DNA of 64,000 bases, from the NCBI GenBank assembly GCA_019136515.1, contig JAGVUB010000156.1, positions 1 through 64,000 of the forward strand, written 5' to 3'. Position 1 is the stretch's first letter. Every line of letters begins with the position of its first letter. This document shows positions 34,736 to 44,505 of the stretch, in pieces. Source of the stretch: Verrucomicrobiota bacterium (lineage in GTDB: Bacteria; Verrucomicrobiota; Verrucomicrobiia; Opitutales; Opitutaceae). Made by a program: the position numbers and the translations under genes. The notes under the pieces are model-generated. The model saw only the letters and a list, made by a program, of their open reading frames with translations. It searched no databases and was not told the origin of the DNA.

Positions 34736-35617
34736 TCACAACTTGACGGCTCCGTGGGTTATCTGGTCGCGCAACAGCTTCGTCACCGCTTCGAGCACAT
34801 CGGGTTGGACGGCGAGCAGGCGGTCGGGGGCGAAGCCCTGCGCGAGCAGCAGTTCCGAATCGAGCTCCATCAGGAAACCGTCCTCGGCGACACCGGGGCC
34901 GATCGCAGTCGCCACAAACTTCGCGGCGTGCAGATGGGCCATGAGCACCCGATGCTGCGCGGGGATGCCGGCCGGGTGGTCGGAGTGGCGCACGACCTCG
35001 GTGAGATTCTCGGGAAACTTCCAGATCTCCAGCAGCCGGGCGCCGACGAGCGACTGATGGTAGCCGAGGATCTCCGCCTCGGCCTGCCACCACGCGCAGT
35101 TGCTCGCCTTCTGGTGGTCGCGGACCGCACCGAAGAAGTCGCCGCAGGCGAAGGCGATGGCGAGCTTGCCGATGCCCTGGATGAGGCCGGCGGTGTAGGC
35201 GAGTTCCTTGTCCACCTTGCCGGAGTCCTCCGCCAGCTTCTCGGCCGCCACGGCGACACAGAGCGAATGGCGGCAAAAGTCCCCGGGTTCCCAACCGTAG
35301 CCCTCGACGGGATGGTTGAACCAGCGGCTGCCGAGCGTGGTCACGGCGAGCCGGTAGATTTCCCGGAATCCGAGCCGTAGGATCGCCTCGGAGACAGTTT
35401 CGCACTCCGCGCCCACGCCGAAGAACGCCGAGTTGGCCAGCCGCAGCGTGGCGCTGGCGAGCGCGGGATCGACCACGATGATCGCCTCGAGCTCGTCGGC
35501 CGTCGTGCCCTCGTTGGCCAGCGCCTTCGAGAGACGCGGCAACAGCACCGGCGAGCACGGAAGGCGGGCGGCCTTCTCGCAAACCTCCTCGATGCGGGGC
35601 ACGTTGGGCAGTGGCAT
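34736..35617 (-). CDS. HDOD domain signalling protein
   Basis: 293-residue protein built on one HDOD domain, a catalytically dead relative of HD phosphohydrolases used in bacterial signalling. The hallmarks are LPRLSKALANEGTTADELEA, IIVVDPALASATLRLANSAFF, AILRLGFREIYRLAV and the H-D-like helix YTAGLIQGIGKLAIAFA, where metal ligands are largely absent. It is flanked by cheA (10 bases upstream) and a CheY-like gene, so it may scaffold or read the phosphorelay. No N- or C-terminal output domain is seen. Confidence 0.88.
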   Translation of the reverse strand: MPLPNVPRIEEVCEKAARLPCSPVLLPRLSKALANEGTTADELEAIIVVDPALASATLRLANSAFFGVGAECETVSEAILRLGFREIYRLAVTTLGSRWFNHPVEGYGWEPGDFCRHSLCVAVAAEKLAEDSGKVDKELAYTAGLIQGIGKLAIAFACGDFFGAVRDHQKASNCAWWQAEAEILGYHQSLVGARLLEIWKFPENLTEVVRHSDHPAGIPAQHRVLMAHLHAAKFVATAIGPGVAEDGFLMELDSELLLAQGFAPDRLLAVQPDVLEAVTKLLRDQITHGAVKL

Positions 35618-35627
35618 GGTGGTTTCC

Positions 35628-37802
35628 TCAGGCGGCGCTCAGCAGCGAGGCCGGATCCAGAATCAACGCAATGTTGCCATCGCCCAGGATGGCGCAACCG
35701 GCCACGCCGGGCAGGCCCTGCATCAGCGCCCCCAGGCTCTTGATGACGACCTCCTGCTTGCTGACCATCTCGTCGACCAGCAGGCCGCTGGTCCGACCCG
35801 AGAACTCGACGATGACGACGATGCCCTCGGAGGGGTTGTGCGCCTTCGGCTCGATGGCGAACTTCTGGTGCAGGCGGTGCAGCGGGATGATCTTGCCGCG
35901 CAAGTCGAGCACCTCGCCGCGGCCCTGCACGGTGGAAAGCGTCTCGGCGGCCGGCCGATAGGCCATCTTCACCGAGGTCGTCGGCAGGATGAAACGGTCC
36001 TCGCCCACTTTCACGATCAGGCCGTCGATGATCGCCATCGTCAGCGGCAGGATGATACGGAAGCGCGATCCCTTGCCGAACTCCGATTCGATCTCGATCT
36101 TGCCCCGCAGCTTCTCGATGTTGCGACGGACGACGTCCATGCCCACCCCGCGGCCGGAGATCGAGGTGACCTTCTCGGCGGTCGAGAAGCCCGGCAGGAA
36201 GATCAGGTTGAGAATCTCGTCCTCGGAGAGCTTCTGCCCCTCGGTGACCAGCCCTTGCTTGATCGCCTTGGCGAGCACCTTCTGGGCATCGATGCCGCGG
36301 CCGTCGTCGGACAACTCGAGCACGATGTTGCTGCCCTGATGGTAGGCCTTCAGCTGCACTTTGCCGGCCTCGGGCTTGCCCGCACTCAGGCGATCTGCCG
36401 CGGGCTCAAGCCCGTGGTCGAGCGAGTTGCGCACCATGTGGACCAGCGGGTCGTTGATCTCCTCGACAACCGTACGGTCGAGTTCGGTGTCCTCGCCCTC
36501 GACGCTGAAACTCACCTTCTTGCCGCAATCGCGCGCGAGATCGCGCGCCAGGCGCTCCATCTTCTGGAACGTCGCCTTCACGGGGATCATGCGCAGCGAC
36601 ATCGAGGTGTGCTGCAGCTCCTTGGTGATGCGGGTGACCTGCGCGAGGTTGCGCTGGAGGGAGTTGTTGGAGTCGAGCAGGTGCCGCGCACTCTCCTGCA
36701 ACTGGCTCTGCACGATCACCAGTTCGCCCACGACATCCATGAGCGAGTCGAGCTTCTCGGTGTTGACGCGGATGGTCGACGGGCCGCCGGACTTCTTCGT
36801 CGCGGCCGCCATGGCGTTCGCGCTGCCATTCTGGGCCACAGCAGCGACCGCGGCCGGGGCACCGCCCGGCTCCAGGGCGACTTCCGCAGGTGCCACGGAC
36901 TCAACCGTGGCCGCAGACTCCGCAACGGGCACCGGGGCGGCCGGCGCCACCGATGGCGGCGGCTGTGCGACGGCGGGGGCGACGGCGTTGCCGCCGGCGG
37001 CCAGCGTCTTCACCGCGACGATCAGGTGTCCCACAGGAACAATCTCGGTCGGCAACTCGCCCTTCTCCAGCGCCACGGTGATCTGGCCCACGAGCGCCTG
37101 CAGCGCGTCGCGCGCCTTGAGCATCTCGGTGATGATCGTCGACGTCAGCGCGAGCTTGTTGTTGCGCACCAGGTCCAGCAACGACTCCACCTCGTGCGTC
37201 AAGGTGTGCATCGGCGTGAGCTGGAGGAACCCGGAGACGCCCTTGATCGTGTGGAACGAGCGGAAGATGGAGCTGATCGCCTCGGCGTCGGTCGGGTTGT
37301 TCTCGAGCTGGAGCAGCGCAGCCTCGATCTGGGACAGATGGTCGACCGCCTCGGAATGGAACTCGGTGAGCAACTCACGATTCTCCTCCAGCCGCAGGTC
37401 CATCAACGCATCGGGCGGCGCCGTGAAGCCCGATCGCACCGGGGCCGCAGCCGGAGTCTCCGCCGCGGCGACCGCCGGTTTCATCTCCTTGTACTGGACC
37501 GGCTTGCCGGCGCGCATCGCGTCGACGACACGGGGATAGTGCTCCGCGAAATGTTGGAGTTGCGCGAGGGATTCGTCGTCGAACGGTTGCGCCGCATCGA
37601 GGCGCCGCTCCAACACCTCACGCACATTGTGCGGCGGCTGCAGGGCATCGGGGTGGTCCACGAGCAAGTCGCAGAGCTGGCCAAGCAGGCTGTAGGCAGG
37701 GATCAGACCGTCGTCGCGGCCGGGCTGGGCCAGGATGGCCTCTGCGGCGATGCGATTGATGATGTCGTCAACCTGCTGCAGGAGAACGGGGGCGATGCTC
37801 AT
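35628..37802 (-). CDS. cheA: CheA-type sensor histidine kinase
   Basis: 724-residue cytosolic hybrid-free kinase. ATG 37802 (MSIAPVLLQQVDD) is preferred over an upstream start. An N-terminal region of about 130 residues precedes the Hpt domain, whose phosphorylated histidine is His184 in SIFRSFHTIKGVSGF. A Pro/Ala linker of about 100 residues replaces a P2 domain. Then come dimerisation, the ATPase boxes (N: HMVRNSLDHGLEP; G1: DDGRGID; G2: GRGVGMDVVRR) and a C-terminal CheW-like domain. No MCP, CheW, CheR or CheB is adjacent. Operon order is cheA, HDOD, receiver. Confidence 0.93.
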   Translation of the reverse strand: MSIAPVLLQQVDDIINRIAAEAILAQPGRDDGLIPAYSLLGQLCDLLVDHPDALQPPHNVREVLERRLDAAQPFDDESLAQLQHFAEHYPRVVDAMRAGKPVQYKEMKPAVAAAETPAAAPVRSGFTAPPDALMDLRLEENRELLTEFHSEAVDHLSQIEAALLQLENNPTDAEAISSIFRSFHTIKGVSGFLQLTPMHTLTHEVESLLDLVRNNKLALTSTIITEMLKARDALQALVGQITVALEKGELPTEIVPVGHLIVAVKTLAAGGNAVAPAVAQPPPSVAPAAPVPVAESAATVESVAPAEVALEPGGAPAAVAAVAQNGSANAMAAATKKSGGPSTIRVNTEKLDSLMDVVGELVIVQSQLQESARHLLDSNNSLQRNLAQVTRITKELQHTSMSLRMIPVKATFQKMERLARDLARDCGKKVSFSVEGEDTELDRTVVEEINDPLVHMVRNSLDHGLEPAADRLSAGKPEAGKVQLKAYHQGSNIVLELSDDGRGIDAQKVLAKAIKQGLVTEGQKLSEDEILNLIFLPGFSTAEKVTSISGRGVGMDVVRRNIEKLRGKIEIESEFGKGSRFRIILPLTMAIIDGLIVKVGEDRFILPTTSVKMAYRPAAETLSTVQGRGEVLDLRGKIIPLHRLHQKFAIEPKAHNPSEGIVVIVEFSGRTSGLLVDEMVSKQEVVIKSLGALMQGLPGVAGCAILGDGNIALILDPASLLSAA

Positions 37803-37927
37803 GGGTACACTCTGGGTGCGGCGATCGAATCGGCCCGTTCCGCCCAAACTTTACCGCTGGACGCCACGAACTTGCGTGCGTCCCGCGCCCACCCGCTCCG
37901 CCCCCTGCCAGCATGCTCTCCCCGTGG

Positions 37928-38007
37928 GTCCGGTCTCCGACCGGACACCGCCGATTCCAGCCGTGACCGCCGGCTCACGTGTTCGGGCGTCCAGTCAGAG
38001 ACTGGAC
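37928..38007. repeat. Two palindromes of the GTAGGTCC family
   Basis: GTCCGGTC TCC GACCGGAC at 37928-37946 and GTCCAGTC AGA GACTGGAC at 37989-38007, between the cheA start and the helicase stop. Note the matched change in both arms (A to G with T to C), a compensatory pattern that preserves the stem. Confidence 0.85.
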
Positions 38008-38033
38008 CTACTCGCGGACTGCATGATCACGCC

Positions 38034-40805
38034 TCAGTACGCCCCGATCGGTCGCAACTCGACCAGCCGCAGCACCACGCCCTGGGCCGCGCGCGAGGCG
38101 TTGAGGTCCACCGCGAAGACCAGCTCCCAGTCGTTCGCCTCCTCGGGATCGACGAGCACCTGCGCCACGGTGAGTTCGTTGGCTTCACGGTTCTCCTCGA
38201 CCCAATGGGTGTGCCCGGCCGCGCGTCCCGCCGGGTCGAGCCGGAACCGCCCGCGCGCCTCGAAGTACGGCGCGAACCGCTCCTCCAGCTGCCGCACCGC
38301 CACCTTCTTCGCCAACTCGATGCTCTCGCCAAGAACGGCAGCGACCGGCGCCATCTCCGCCTTTCCGACCTCCGCCGCTGGTCCTCCGTCTTCCGTCTTT
38401 CCGGTTTCCGCTCTCCGTTCTCCGGTTTCCGCCAGCCGCTCCGCCGCCGCCTCCCAATCGCGCACGTTCACGTCCTGCAGGAAGCCGAAGATCGCTGCGC
38501 GGATCTGTCGCCGGAACGCCGGCACGTCGCGCGTGAGGTCGTAGCTCGACGGCCGCGCCGGTTTGTCGCCGGTCTCCTCGGCCACGAAATCGGGGTTTCG
38601 CATCTTCTCCCACTCCTCGAGCAGCGAGGAGTCGATGCCGCGGATCAGTTCGCGGAAATACGTCTCCATTTCCAGGACTTCCTCGGTCTTGCACGACTCC
38701 GGCACGGTCTGGGATAGCACTTTCCACGTCTGCGAGAGGTGCCGCAGCAACAGTCCCTCCATGCGCTCCAGCCCGTAGTCGCGCACGTGCTCGGCGAACG
38801 ACTGGTAGCGCTCGAACATCTCGCGCGCGATCGACTTGGGCCGGATGTTCTCGCCCTCGATCCATGGATGCGCCGCGGCGAAGCGGTTGAACGTTTCGTA
38901 CACGAACTCGCGCAACGGCTTCGGGTACTCGACCTGCTCGAGCTTCTCCATCCGCTCGTCGTACTCCACGCCCGCGGCCTTCAGCTCCGCCACGAGCTCG
39001 CCCTTCAGCTTGCTCACCTGCTGGCGCAGGATCGCGTCGGGATCCTCGACGATCGACTCGCACAACGTGAGCACGTCGACGGCGTACGTCGGCGACGCCC
39101 GGTCGAGCAGCGGCAACGTGTCGAGCAGCCACAGCGAGAGCGTCTGGTGCAGCGAGAAATCCTCCTGGAGTTCCACGTTCACGCACAGCTTCCGACCCGT
39201 CGGGCGCGCCTCCAGTCCCCTCATACCAGAGACCAACAGAGTCTCTACGCCCCCGCTCATCCGCTCTCCTCCGTCCGCCGCACCGTCCGGTGCGGCGGAC
39301 CTACGTTTCGCCGGCCACGGCGAAACGAACTCCACGATCTTGCGCTCGATGAGCGAGCGGAAGAGCTGCCACGTCTTCTTCCGCAGGTAACTCTTCCGCG
39401 GCGCGGTCTCGTGGCACGCCGCAATGATCGCCCGCATCGCGCGGCAACCGTCGCCGTCGCGCGCGAGCACCTGCAGGAGCATGCCGTGCGAGACGTCGAA
39501 GTGCGACGTGAGCACCTCCGGCGGCGCGGTGCGCAGGCGCTCCAGCGTCTTCTGGTCCCAGCCGACGAAGCCCTCCGGCGGGCGCTCCTTCACAAGCTTC
39601 TTCTGCTTCTTCGGGTCGCCCGCCGCCTTCTCCTCGGCGCGCTTGTTGGCGATCATGTGCTCCGGCGCCTGGATCACGACGTAACCGACATTGTCGTACC
39701 CGCGCCGCCCCGCCCGACCGGAGATCTGGCGGAAATCGCGCACGCTGAGGATCGCCGACTTCTGGCCGTCGTACTTCCAGAGCTGCGTGAACAGCACCGT
39801 GCGGATCGGTACGTTGATGCCGACGCCGAGGGTATCCGTGCCGCAGATGACCTTCAGCAGGCCGCGTTGCGCGAGCTGTTCGACGAGCACGCGGTACTTC
39901 GGCAACAGGCCCGCGTGGTGCACGCCGATGCCGTGGCGCAGCCAGCGTTTCACTTCCTTGCCGTACGGGCTGTTGAATTTGACCTTCTCCAGTTCGACCC
40001 CGAGCGCCGCCCGCTCCTCGCGCGTGCAGATGTTCAGGCTCATCAGGTCCTGCGCCGCCTCGCTGGCCGAGCGCTGGGTGAAATAGACGAGGTAGACCGG
40101 CGCGCGCTGACCGTCGAGCAGCGCCTGCACCTTCTCGGCGAGCGGCGTCTCCGAGTATTCGAACTCCAGCGGCACCGGCCGCCGGTCGCCGCGCACCGTG
40201 ACCGACTCCGCGCCGGTCAGCCGCGTCATCTCCTCCTCGAAGAACGTCGTCGTCGAGAGCGTGGCCGACATGAGCAGGAAGCGCGCGCCGGGCATGGTGA
40301 GCAGCGGCGTCTGCCAGGCGTAGCCGCGCTCGCGGTCCGAGTAGTAATGGAACTCGTCCATGATCACCGCGCGGATGTCGCTCTCGTGGCCGCGGTGCAG
40401 CGCGATGTTGGCCAAAATCTCGGCGGTGCAGCAGAGCACCTTCGCCTGCGGGTTCACCGAGGCGTCGCCGGTCATCATGCCCACGTTGTCCGGCCCGAAG
40501 TCGCGGCAGAGCGAGAGGAACTTCTCGTTCACCAGCGCCTTGATCGGGCACGTGTACACCGAGCGCTCGCCGGCGCACAGCGCGCGGAAATGCATCGCGG
40601 CCGCCACGAGCGATTTGCCCGAGCCGGTGGGCGTGTTGAGCACGACGTTCTTGCCCGCGAACAGCTCCAGGATCGCCTCCTCCTGCTCCGGGTAGAGCGA
40701 GAGCCCGCGTTCGCCCATCACCGTGAGGAAACGGTCGAGCACCGCGTCGGCATTGTACGGGCCGGGCAGCGGCGCGAGCGGGTGGTTCTGGGCGGTGGCA
40801 GTCAC
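38034..40805 (-). CDS. Ski2/Mtr4-like DExH-box RNA helicase (DUF3516-type)
   Basis: 923-residue superfamily 2 helicase. Motif I TPTGSGKS (58-65), II DEFH (150-153), III SAT (180-182), the C-terminal RecA motifs [16 protein letters not shown] and [13 protein letters not shown] are intact, followed by a long helical C-terminal region of the kind called DUF3516 in actinobacterial homologues. Ski2-like proteins unwind structured RNA or DNA for decay or repair. Two odd segments interrupt the protein: residues about 496-533, encoded by palindromic repeat DNA (39228-39246 and 39273-39300), and residues about 788-812 (repeats of AETG and E-rich units) encoded by a TTCCG-rich simple repeat. Both keep the frame. 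Confidence 0.88.
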   Translation of the reverse strand: MTATAQNHPLAPLPGPYNADAVLDRFLTVMGERGLSLYPEQEEAILELFAGKNVVLNTPTGSGKSLVAAAMHFRALCAGERSVYTCPIKALVNEKFLSLCRDFGPDNVGMMTGDASVNPQAKVLCCTAEILANIALHRGHESDIRAVIMDEFHYYSDRERGYAWQTPLLTMPGARFLLMSATLSTTTFFEEEMTRLTGAESVTVRGDRRPVPLEFEYSETPLAEKVQALLDGQRAPVYLVYFTQRSASEAAQDLMSLNICTREERAALGVELEKVKFNSPYGKEVKRWLRHGIGVHHAGLLPKYRVLVEQLAQRGLLKVICGTDTLGVGINVPIRTVLFTQLWKYDGQKSAILSVRDFRQISGRAGRRGYDNVGYVVIQAPEHMIANKRAEEKAAGDPKKQKKLVKERPPEGFVGWDQKTLERLRTAPPEVLTSHFDVSHGMLLQVLARDGDGCRAMRAIIAACHETAPRKSYLRKKTWQLFRSLIERKIVEFVSPWPAKRRSAAPDGAADGGERMSGGVETLLVSGMRGLEARPTGRKLCVNVELQEDFSLHQTLSLWLLDTLPLLDRASPTYAVDVLTLCESIVEDPDAILRQQVSKLKGELVAELKAAGVEYDERMEKLEQVEYPKPLREFVYETFNRFAAAHPWIEGENIRPKSIAREMFERYQSFAEHVRDYGLERMEGLLLRHLSQTWKVLSQTVPESCKTEEVLEMETYFRELIRGIDSSLLEEWEKMRNPDFVAEETGDKPARPSSYDLTRDVPAFRRQIRAAIFGFLQDVNVRDWEAAAERLAETGERRAETGKTEDGGPAAEVGKAEMAPVAAVLGESIELAKKVAVRQLEERFAPYFEARGRFRLDPAGRAAGHTHWVEENREANELTVAQVLVDPEEANDWELVFAVDLNASRAAQGVVLRLVELRPIGAY
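39228..39300. repeat. Palindromic element inside the helicase gene
   Basis: Two hairpins lie in the coding sequence: AGAGAC...GTCTCT (39228-39246) and GTCCGCCGCACC GTCC GGTGCGGCGGAC (39273-39300), a 12-bp perfect stem. On the minus strand the latter is preceded by GTAG, giving the same GTAGGTCC opening as the intergenic family. The reading frame is kept. Confidence 0.8.
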
Positions 40806-41128
40806 CCGTCCAGCAACGCACGCCGCACTTGTTACTGTCCAGCACGCGATGCGCAGCTTTTCGCCAGCAACAACAATGACTTGTTACAGAAACCGCACGG
40901 ATGTGCCGATGCCCAGATAAATCTGTGGCCCAAAATCCGAGACACTATCCCCCTGACCTAGCGCGAGAAGCGATGGGACACAGGCCACGACCAGCCCAAT
41001 GCCCTGATGAGTTATCCTCATTGGTCCACTCGCTTGAGCTAAAGCGGTATTCCACGAACCGCAGCGGAGCAATCCCCGTCCCGGCATAAACCAGTGGGCA
41101 CCAAGCATAGCCCGCAGATATTTCTCCC
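40806..41128. other. Gene-free gap of lower GC
   Basis: No convincing gene is seen; minus-strand frames of 61-74 codons have no recognisable motif. The stretch is less GC-rich than the helicase and contains a near-repeat of CTTGTTAC (about 40830 and 40880). It should carry the promoters of the divergent helicase and GYF_2 genes. Confidence 0.4.
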
Positions 41129-41797
41129 ATGAACTACTACTACTCGAACGCCAACAACCAGCCGACTGGCCCAGTCACGTTTGCCGATCTCCAGAAACTC
41201 GCTGCAACCGGTGCCATCACCGCGCGCACTCCGATCATCGTCGAAGGATCGCCGCAATGGACCACTTGGGCCGAAGTGCAGAAGAGCAGCGTCACCAGTG
41301 CAACTCCAGCCCCTGCCACGCCTGCAGCCGATTCTGACCCCAGTGCTCTGGTGGCCGAAAGAGTTGTTTCTTCGGTGAAGAGTCTGCCCATCGGCGATGC
41401 CGTGATCGGCATCCTCCTCATCGTCGTCTCTTTCTTCACGACGCCGTTTACCGTACTGGTCCGAGCCTGCATGAATCTCGCCGAATGGGGGAAGGCCCGT
41501 CGGCTACCGACCGCGGAGAGTGAGATTCCCGTGCTCACCTACTTCACGGTCGTTGGGCGCCCTCTCGCCCATGTGCTTTGGCTGTGCGTCCTGTTCATCG
41601 CCGGCATCGTCATGCTGTTCACCGGCGGCATCTTCGCGCCGCGCTACTACGGATACAGCTTCGGCTCGGCATTCGGCACGATGTTGCTCTGCTGGCTGGC
41701 CGCCTACTTCGGCCAACTGGTCGTCGGATTGATCTGCGAGTCAGGCAGCGTGCTGGTCCGAATGGCCAACGACGTGAACAAAATCGCGAAACGCTGA
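41129..41797 (+). CDS. GYF_2 domain membrane protein
   Basis: 222-residue protein with an N-terminal GYF_2 domain (about 1-50: MNYYYSNANNQPTGPVTFAD, LAATGAITARTPIIVEG, QWTTWAEV), a fold that in bacteria is thought to bind proline-rich peptides. A Pro/Ala linker and two or three hydrophobic helices follow (AVIGILLIVVSFFTTPFTVL, AHVLWLCVLFIAGIVMLFTGG, GTMLLCWLAAYFGQLVVGLI). The gene directly downstream (25-base gap) encodes a membrane protein with a very proline-rich N-terminus, an obvious candidate ligand. Confidence 0.8.
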   Translation: MNYYYSNANNQPTGPVTFADLQKLAATGAITARTPIIVEGSPQWTTWAEVQKSSVTSATPAPATPAADSDPSALVAERVVSSVKSLPIGDAVIGILLIVVSFFTTPFTVLVRACMNLAEWGKARRLPTAESEIPVLTYFTVVGRPLAHVLWLCVLFIAGIVMLFTGGIFAPRYYGYSFGSAFGTMLLCWLAAYFGQLVVGLICESGSVLVRMANDVNKIAKR

Positions 41798-41822
41798 CAC
41801 GATCCCCCAACCACGCGCATCG

Positions 41823-44447
41823 ATGAACAACCTTCCACCTTTGCCTCCGGTTCCCCCATCCGACAACTCCTCGCCCGGCGGATGGACACCGCCGCCCTCG
41901 CCATCCGGCACACCACTGCCGCCAATGCCTCCGCCAACATCCCTTCCGCCCCCGCCGTCCACAGCCGCCTACACGCCCCCTCCTCCGCGAAAGCCGCTCA
42001 ACAAAGCGCTACTTGCAGGCATCGCCGCAGCCGCCGTGGTTGCCATCGGTGCCGGCGTTTGGTTCGCTGTTAATGCCGGCAAGCCCACCAGCGCCGACGT
42101 CGCCCGCGCACTCACCGATCACCTCGATCGGCGCACCTGGAGCGCCCCGAGTATCGGATCTATCTCCGTCTCGCGAAATCCCGGCCTGCCGTCGGTCACG
42201 GTTTCCGCGGTCGTGACAACGGCCCTCACCGAGGATCATTTTCTGCGCGTGGACACCGAGGAGTGGTGCAAGGCCAATGGGGCCGACATCTCCGGCACGG
42301 CCGAGGCGCTTGCCGCCACCTCTCAAGCGCAGTGGCCCAAGTTGGCCCCCTTCGTCAAAGCCGAACGCCCCTCCCTGAACATCGCAGAGGCAACGCTCGT
42401 CCGGCGTACCGCCAACAAAGCAGAAGCCGTGACCTTCGATGCGCGGTTCATCGCCCAGAAATCCGAGTCGGGTTGGGTGTTCGCCGATTGCACTTTGGAG
42501 CCCCGGAAAGAAGTGGAAGGGCGAAGCCGCAGCGCGTTCGGCGCCTCGACGCTCTGCATCGACGACCCGTCAGACAAGGAAACGGCCAGAACCGCCGCCA
42601 GCGCGGCGGTCGCCTTCGCCAAGGCCTACAAGGATGGCGTCGTCGCCTACAAGGAGGACCTCGCCCGCAAGAAGGAAGCGGCCATCAAAGACTTCCTGTC
42701 GGCGGTTTCCGCCAAGACGCTCTATCGCGGCTACGCCAGACCCAAGAATGGCAACGGGGAACAGACCGTTCTGTTTCTCGAATTCGCCCAGGTCCGCGGC
42801 GGCGAGAATCGCCTCGCCGCGGTCTTGCGCGACGAAGCCGGTTGGGCAGAAGCCCGGCCCTTCAGCGGCACTTGGAGCTACGACGACAACTCCGGCGATT
42901 TCACGATCGCACTGAACACACGCGGTGCCGACCGCATCGAAAATTGTGGGCCGTTTGTCGGGGGCGACACCTACCGCAGCTGGGGCATGACCCTCGCCTA
43001 CTCCGGCGACAAGCTCGTCGGAGGGAACGACTCGTTCAACTACGAGTTCACCCGTCGGTCCGGGGCTGAAGCCGAACAAGACCGGGCGGAGGTCGAGGCC
43101 CCGTGGCGCGAGATGATCGCGGCGACCGCGAAAGGCGCGATCTTCAAAGGCATCGGCACCGCCAAGGACGGTTCCACCTCGTTCGACATGATGCTCCGCA
43201 TCACCCGCAACGACAACGGGGGCATTGTCACGGCCGTCGCCGAGAACCCGCTCGATCCGCGCGATAATCGCACGTTCAAAGGCATGATTATCGGGAACGC
43301 GCACCGCAACGATGGCAGTCCGCTCCGCCTCAATAGTGGCAACGACGATCACGGCTCCACGGGGCATGATTGGTTCCGCTTCTACGGCGTGGAGACATGG
43401 TGGAACCTGGAAGGGACCACCCTCTCCGGGGCTTCATCACGCTACACCTACAACCTCACGAAGTTGACCGAAGCCGAGGTCGCAGACTTCAACGCCGCAC
43501 GCGCAGCCGCCCAGAACGCGTTGCTCGCCTGCGTGCAGCCCGGGCGGGCCTATGCTGGCATCGCCACCAGTGACAGGGGGAAGTACTCCACCAAGGTAGG
43601 TTTGCGCTTCAGCCGCCTTGAGGGCGCCGGATCGCTGATCGAGTTCGGCATCTTCTCGGTCCGTGATCCGCGAAGCGCGGTCACCTATAACGGCTCATTC
43701 TCGCCCATCGACGGAAAGATCACCGCGAGCCGGAAGAGCAAAAACTTCAACGACGGCGACCGGGCTTTTCAGGAGGCGTTTCTATACCGCGGCGAACTCG
43801 TACTCTACGTTCGCGATGACGCCATTCGCGTCGAGTACGAGAACGCCGCGCTTACCTTGAATTTTCCCTACGGGGGCATCGTCGAGAAGGTCGCGCTGGA
43901 CGGCTCCGGCGGTCCGGAACTCACGGTACCGGACCAGCAAGGCGCCTTTGCGCTGATCGAGGGAAAATGGGTGCCACTGCCCCGCAACAATGGCCGCGGA
44001 CGGCAATCGGCCGGCGACATCGCCGGTGCCCTCTTCGGAGGCCTCTTCAAGCCGATCGCCGATGCCGGAAATCCAAGTGCAGCCAGTCAACCGGAAGATG
44101 TCGGTGAAATCATCATCGACGGTACCTCACCGGTGCCCGTGGTCAGCGGACAGTTGATCGTGTTTTTCCGAGGAACACCCGAAGACTTCGTCCAGCCCAA
44201 GGGACTTCCCGCGGACTATCCCCTCGTCGAAGCCGCGCCGCTCAGGGTCGACGAAAAAGGAATACGCCACGCCCGCATCTACACTATCGCACCCGGACTT
44301 GCCGGCTTGGCACAAAGCCGCACGCCGGGCCAGATACTGCCCGTGGCGGAAGATGCGGTCGTTTACCGCACCACCGCCTACCTCGAACCCGGCCTCTACT
44401 GCTTCACCGCCGGTAACGGCAAAATCTACGAGGTGCGCGTGAAATAG
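41823..44447 (+). CDS. Large membrane-anchored protein with proline-rich N-terminus
   Basis: 874-residue protein of unknown function. Residues 1-58 are packed with PP repeats (LPPLPPVPPSD, PPPRKPLNK). One transmembrane helix follows (ALLAGIAAAAVVAIGAGVWFAV, about 63-85). The remaining 785 or so residues are polar and probably extracytoplasmic. They include two related-looking beta segments (FSGTWSYDDNSGDFTIALN and ISTFVR-like strands later), but no catalytic motif was recognised. It forms a pair with the upstream GYF_2 gene and is closed by a strong terminator. Base composition is a little lower in GC than the flanking core genes. Confidence 0.7.
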   Translation: MNNLPPLPPVPPSDNSSPGGWTPPPSPSGTPLPPMPPPTSLPPPPSTAAYTPPPPRKPLNKALLAGIAAAAVVAIGAGVWFAVNAGKPTSADVARALTDHLDRRTWSAPSIGSISVSRNPGLPSVTVSAVVTTALTEDHFLRVDTEEWCKANGADISGTAEALAATSQAQWPKLAPFVKAERPSLNIAEATLVRRTANKAEAVTFDARFIAQKSESGWVFADCTLEPRKEVEGRSRSAFGASTLCIDDPSDKETARTAASAAVAFAKAYKDGVVAYKEDLARKKEAAIKDFLSAVSAKTLYRGYARPKNGNGEQTVLFLEFAQVRGGENRLAAVLRDEAGWAEARPFSGTWSYDDNSGDFTIALNTRGADRIENCGPFVGGDTYRSWGMTLAYSGDKLVGGNDSFNYEFTRRSGAEAEQDRAEVEAPWREMIAATAKGAIFKGIGTAKDGSTSFDMMLRITRNDNGGIVTAVAENPLDPRDNRTFKGMIIGNAHRNDGSPLRLNSGNDDHGSTGHDWFRFYGVETWWNLEGTTLSGASSRYTYNLTKLTEAEVADFNAARAAAQNALLACVQPGRAYAGIATSDRGKYSTKVGLRFSRLEGAGSLIEFGIFSVRDPRSAVTYNGSFSPIDGKITASRKSKNFNDGDRAFQEAFLYRGELVLYVRDDAIRVEYENAALTLNFPYGGIVEKVALDGSGGPELTVPDQQGAFALIEGKWVPLPRNNGRGRQSAGDIAGALFGGLFKPIADAGNPSAASQPEDVGEIIIDGTSPVPVVSGQLIVFFRGTPEDFVQPKGLPADYPLVEAAPLRVDEKGIRHARIYTIAPGLAGLAQSRTPGQILPVAEDAVVYRTTAYLEPGLYCFTAGNGKIYEVRVK

Positions 44448-44474
44448 GACGACCAGGAAGTTCCCCCACTCAAG

Positions 44475-44505
44475 AGGCCCTGCTTTGGCGGGGCCTTTTT
44501 CGTTA
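44475..44505 (+). terminator. Rho-independent terminator
   Basis: Stem AGGCCCTGC (44475-44483) pairs with GCGGGGCCT (44488-44496) around loop TTTG, with one G-T wobble, followed by a run of five T. It starts 28 bases after the stop of the Pro-rich membrane protein gene. This is the clearest intrinsic terminator in the window. Confidence 0.92.

Noticed and set aside
40884-41108. A 74-codon minus-strand frame in the helicase/GYF_2 gap
   Set aside because: There is no motif and no convincing start signal; the other short frames there overlap it equally well.
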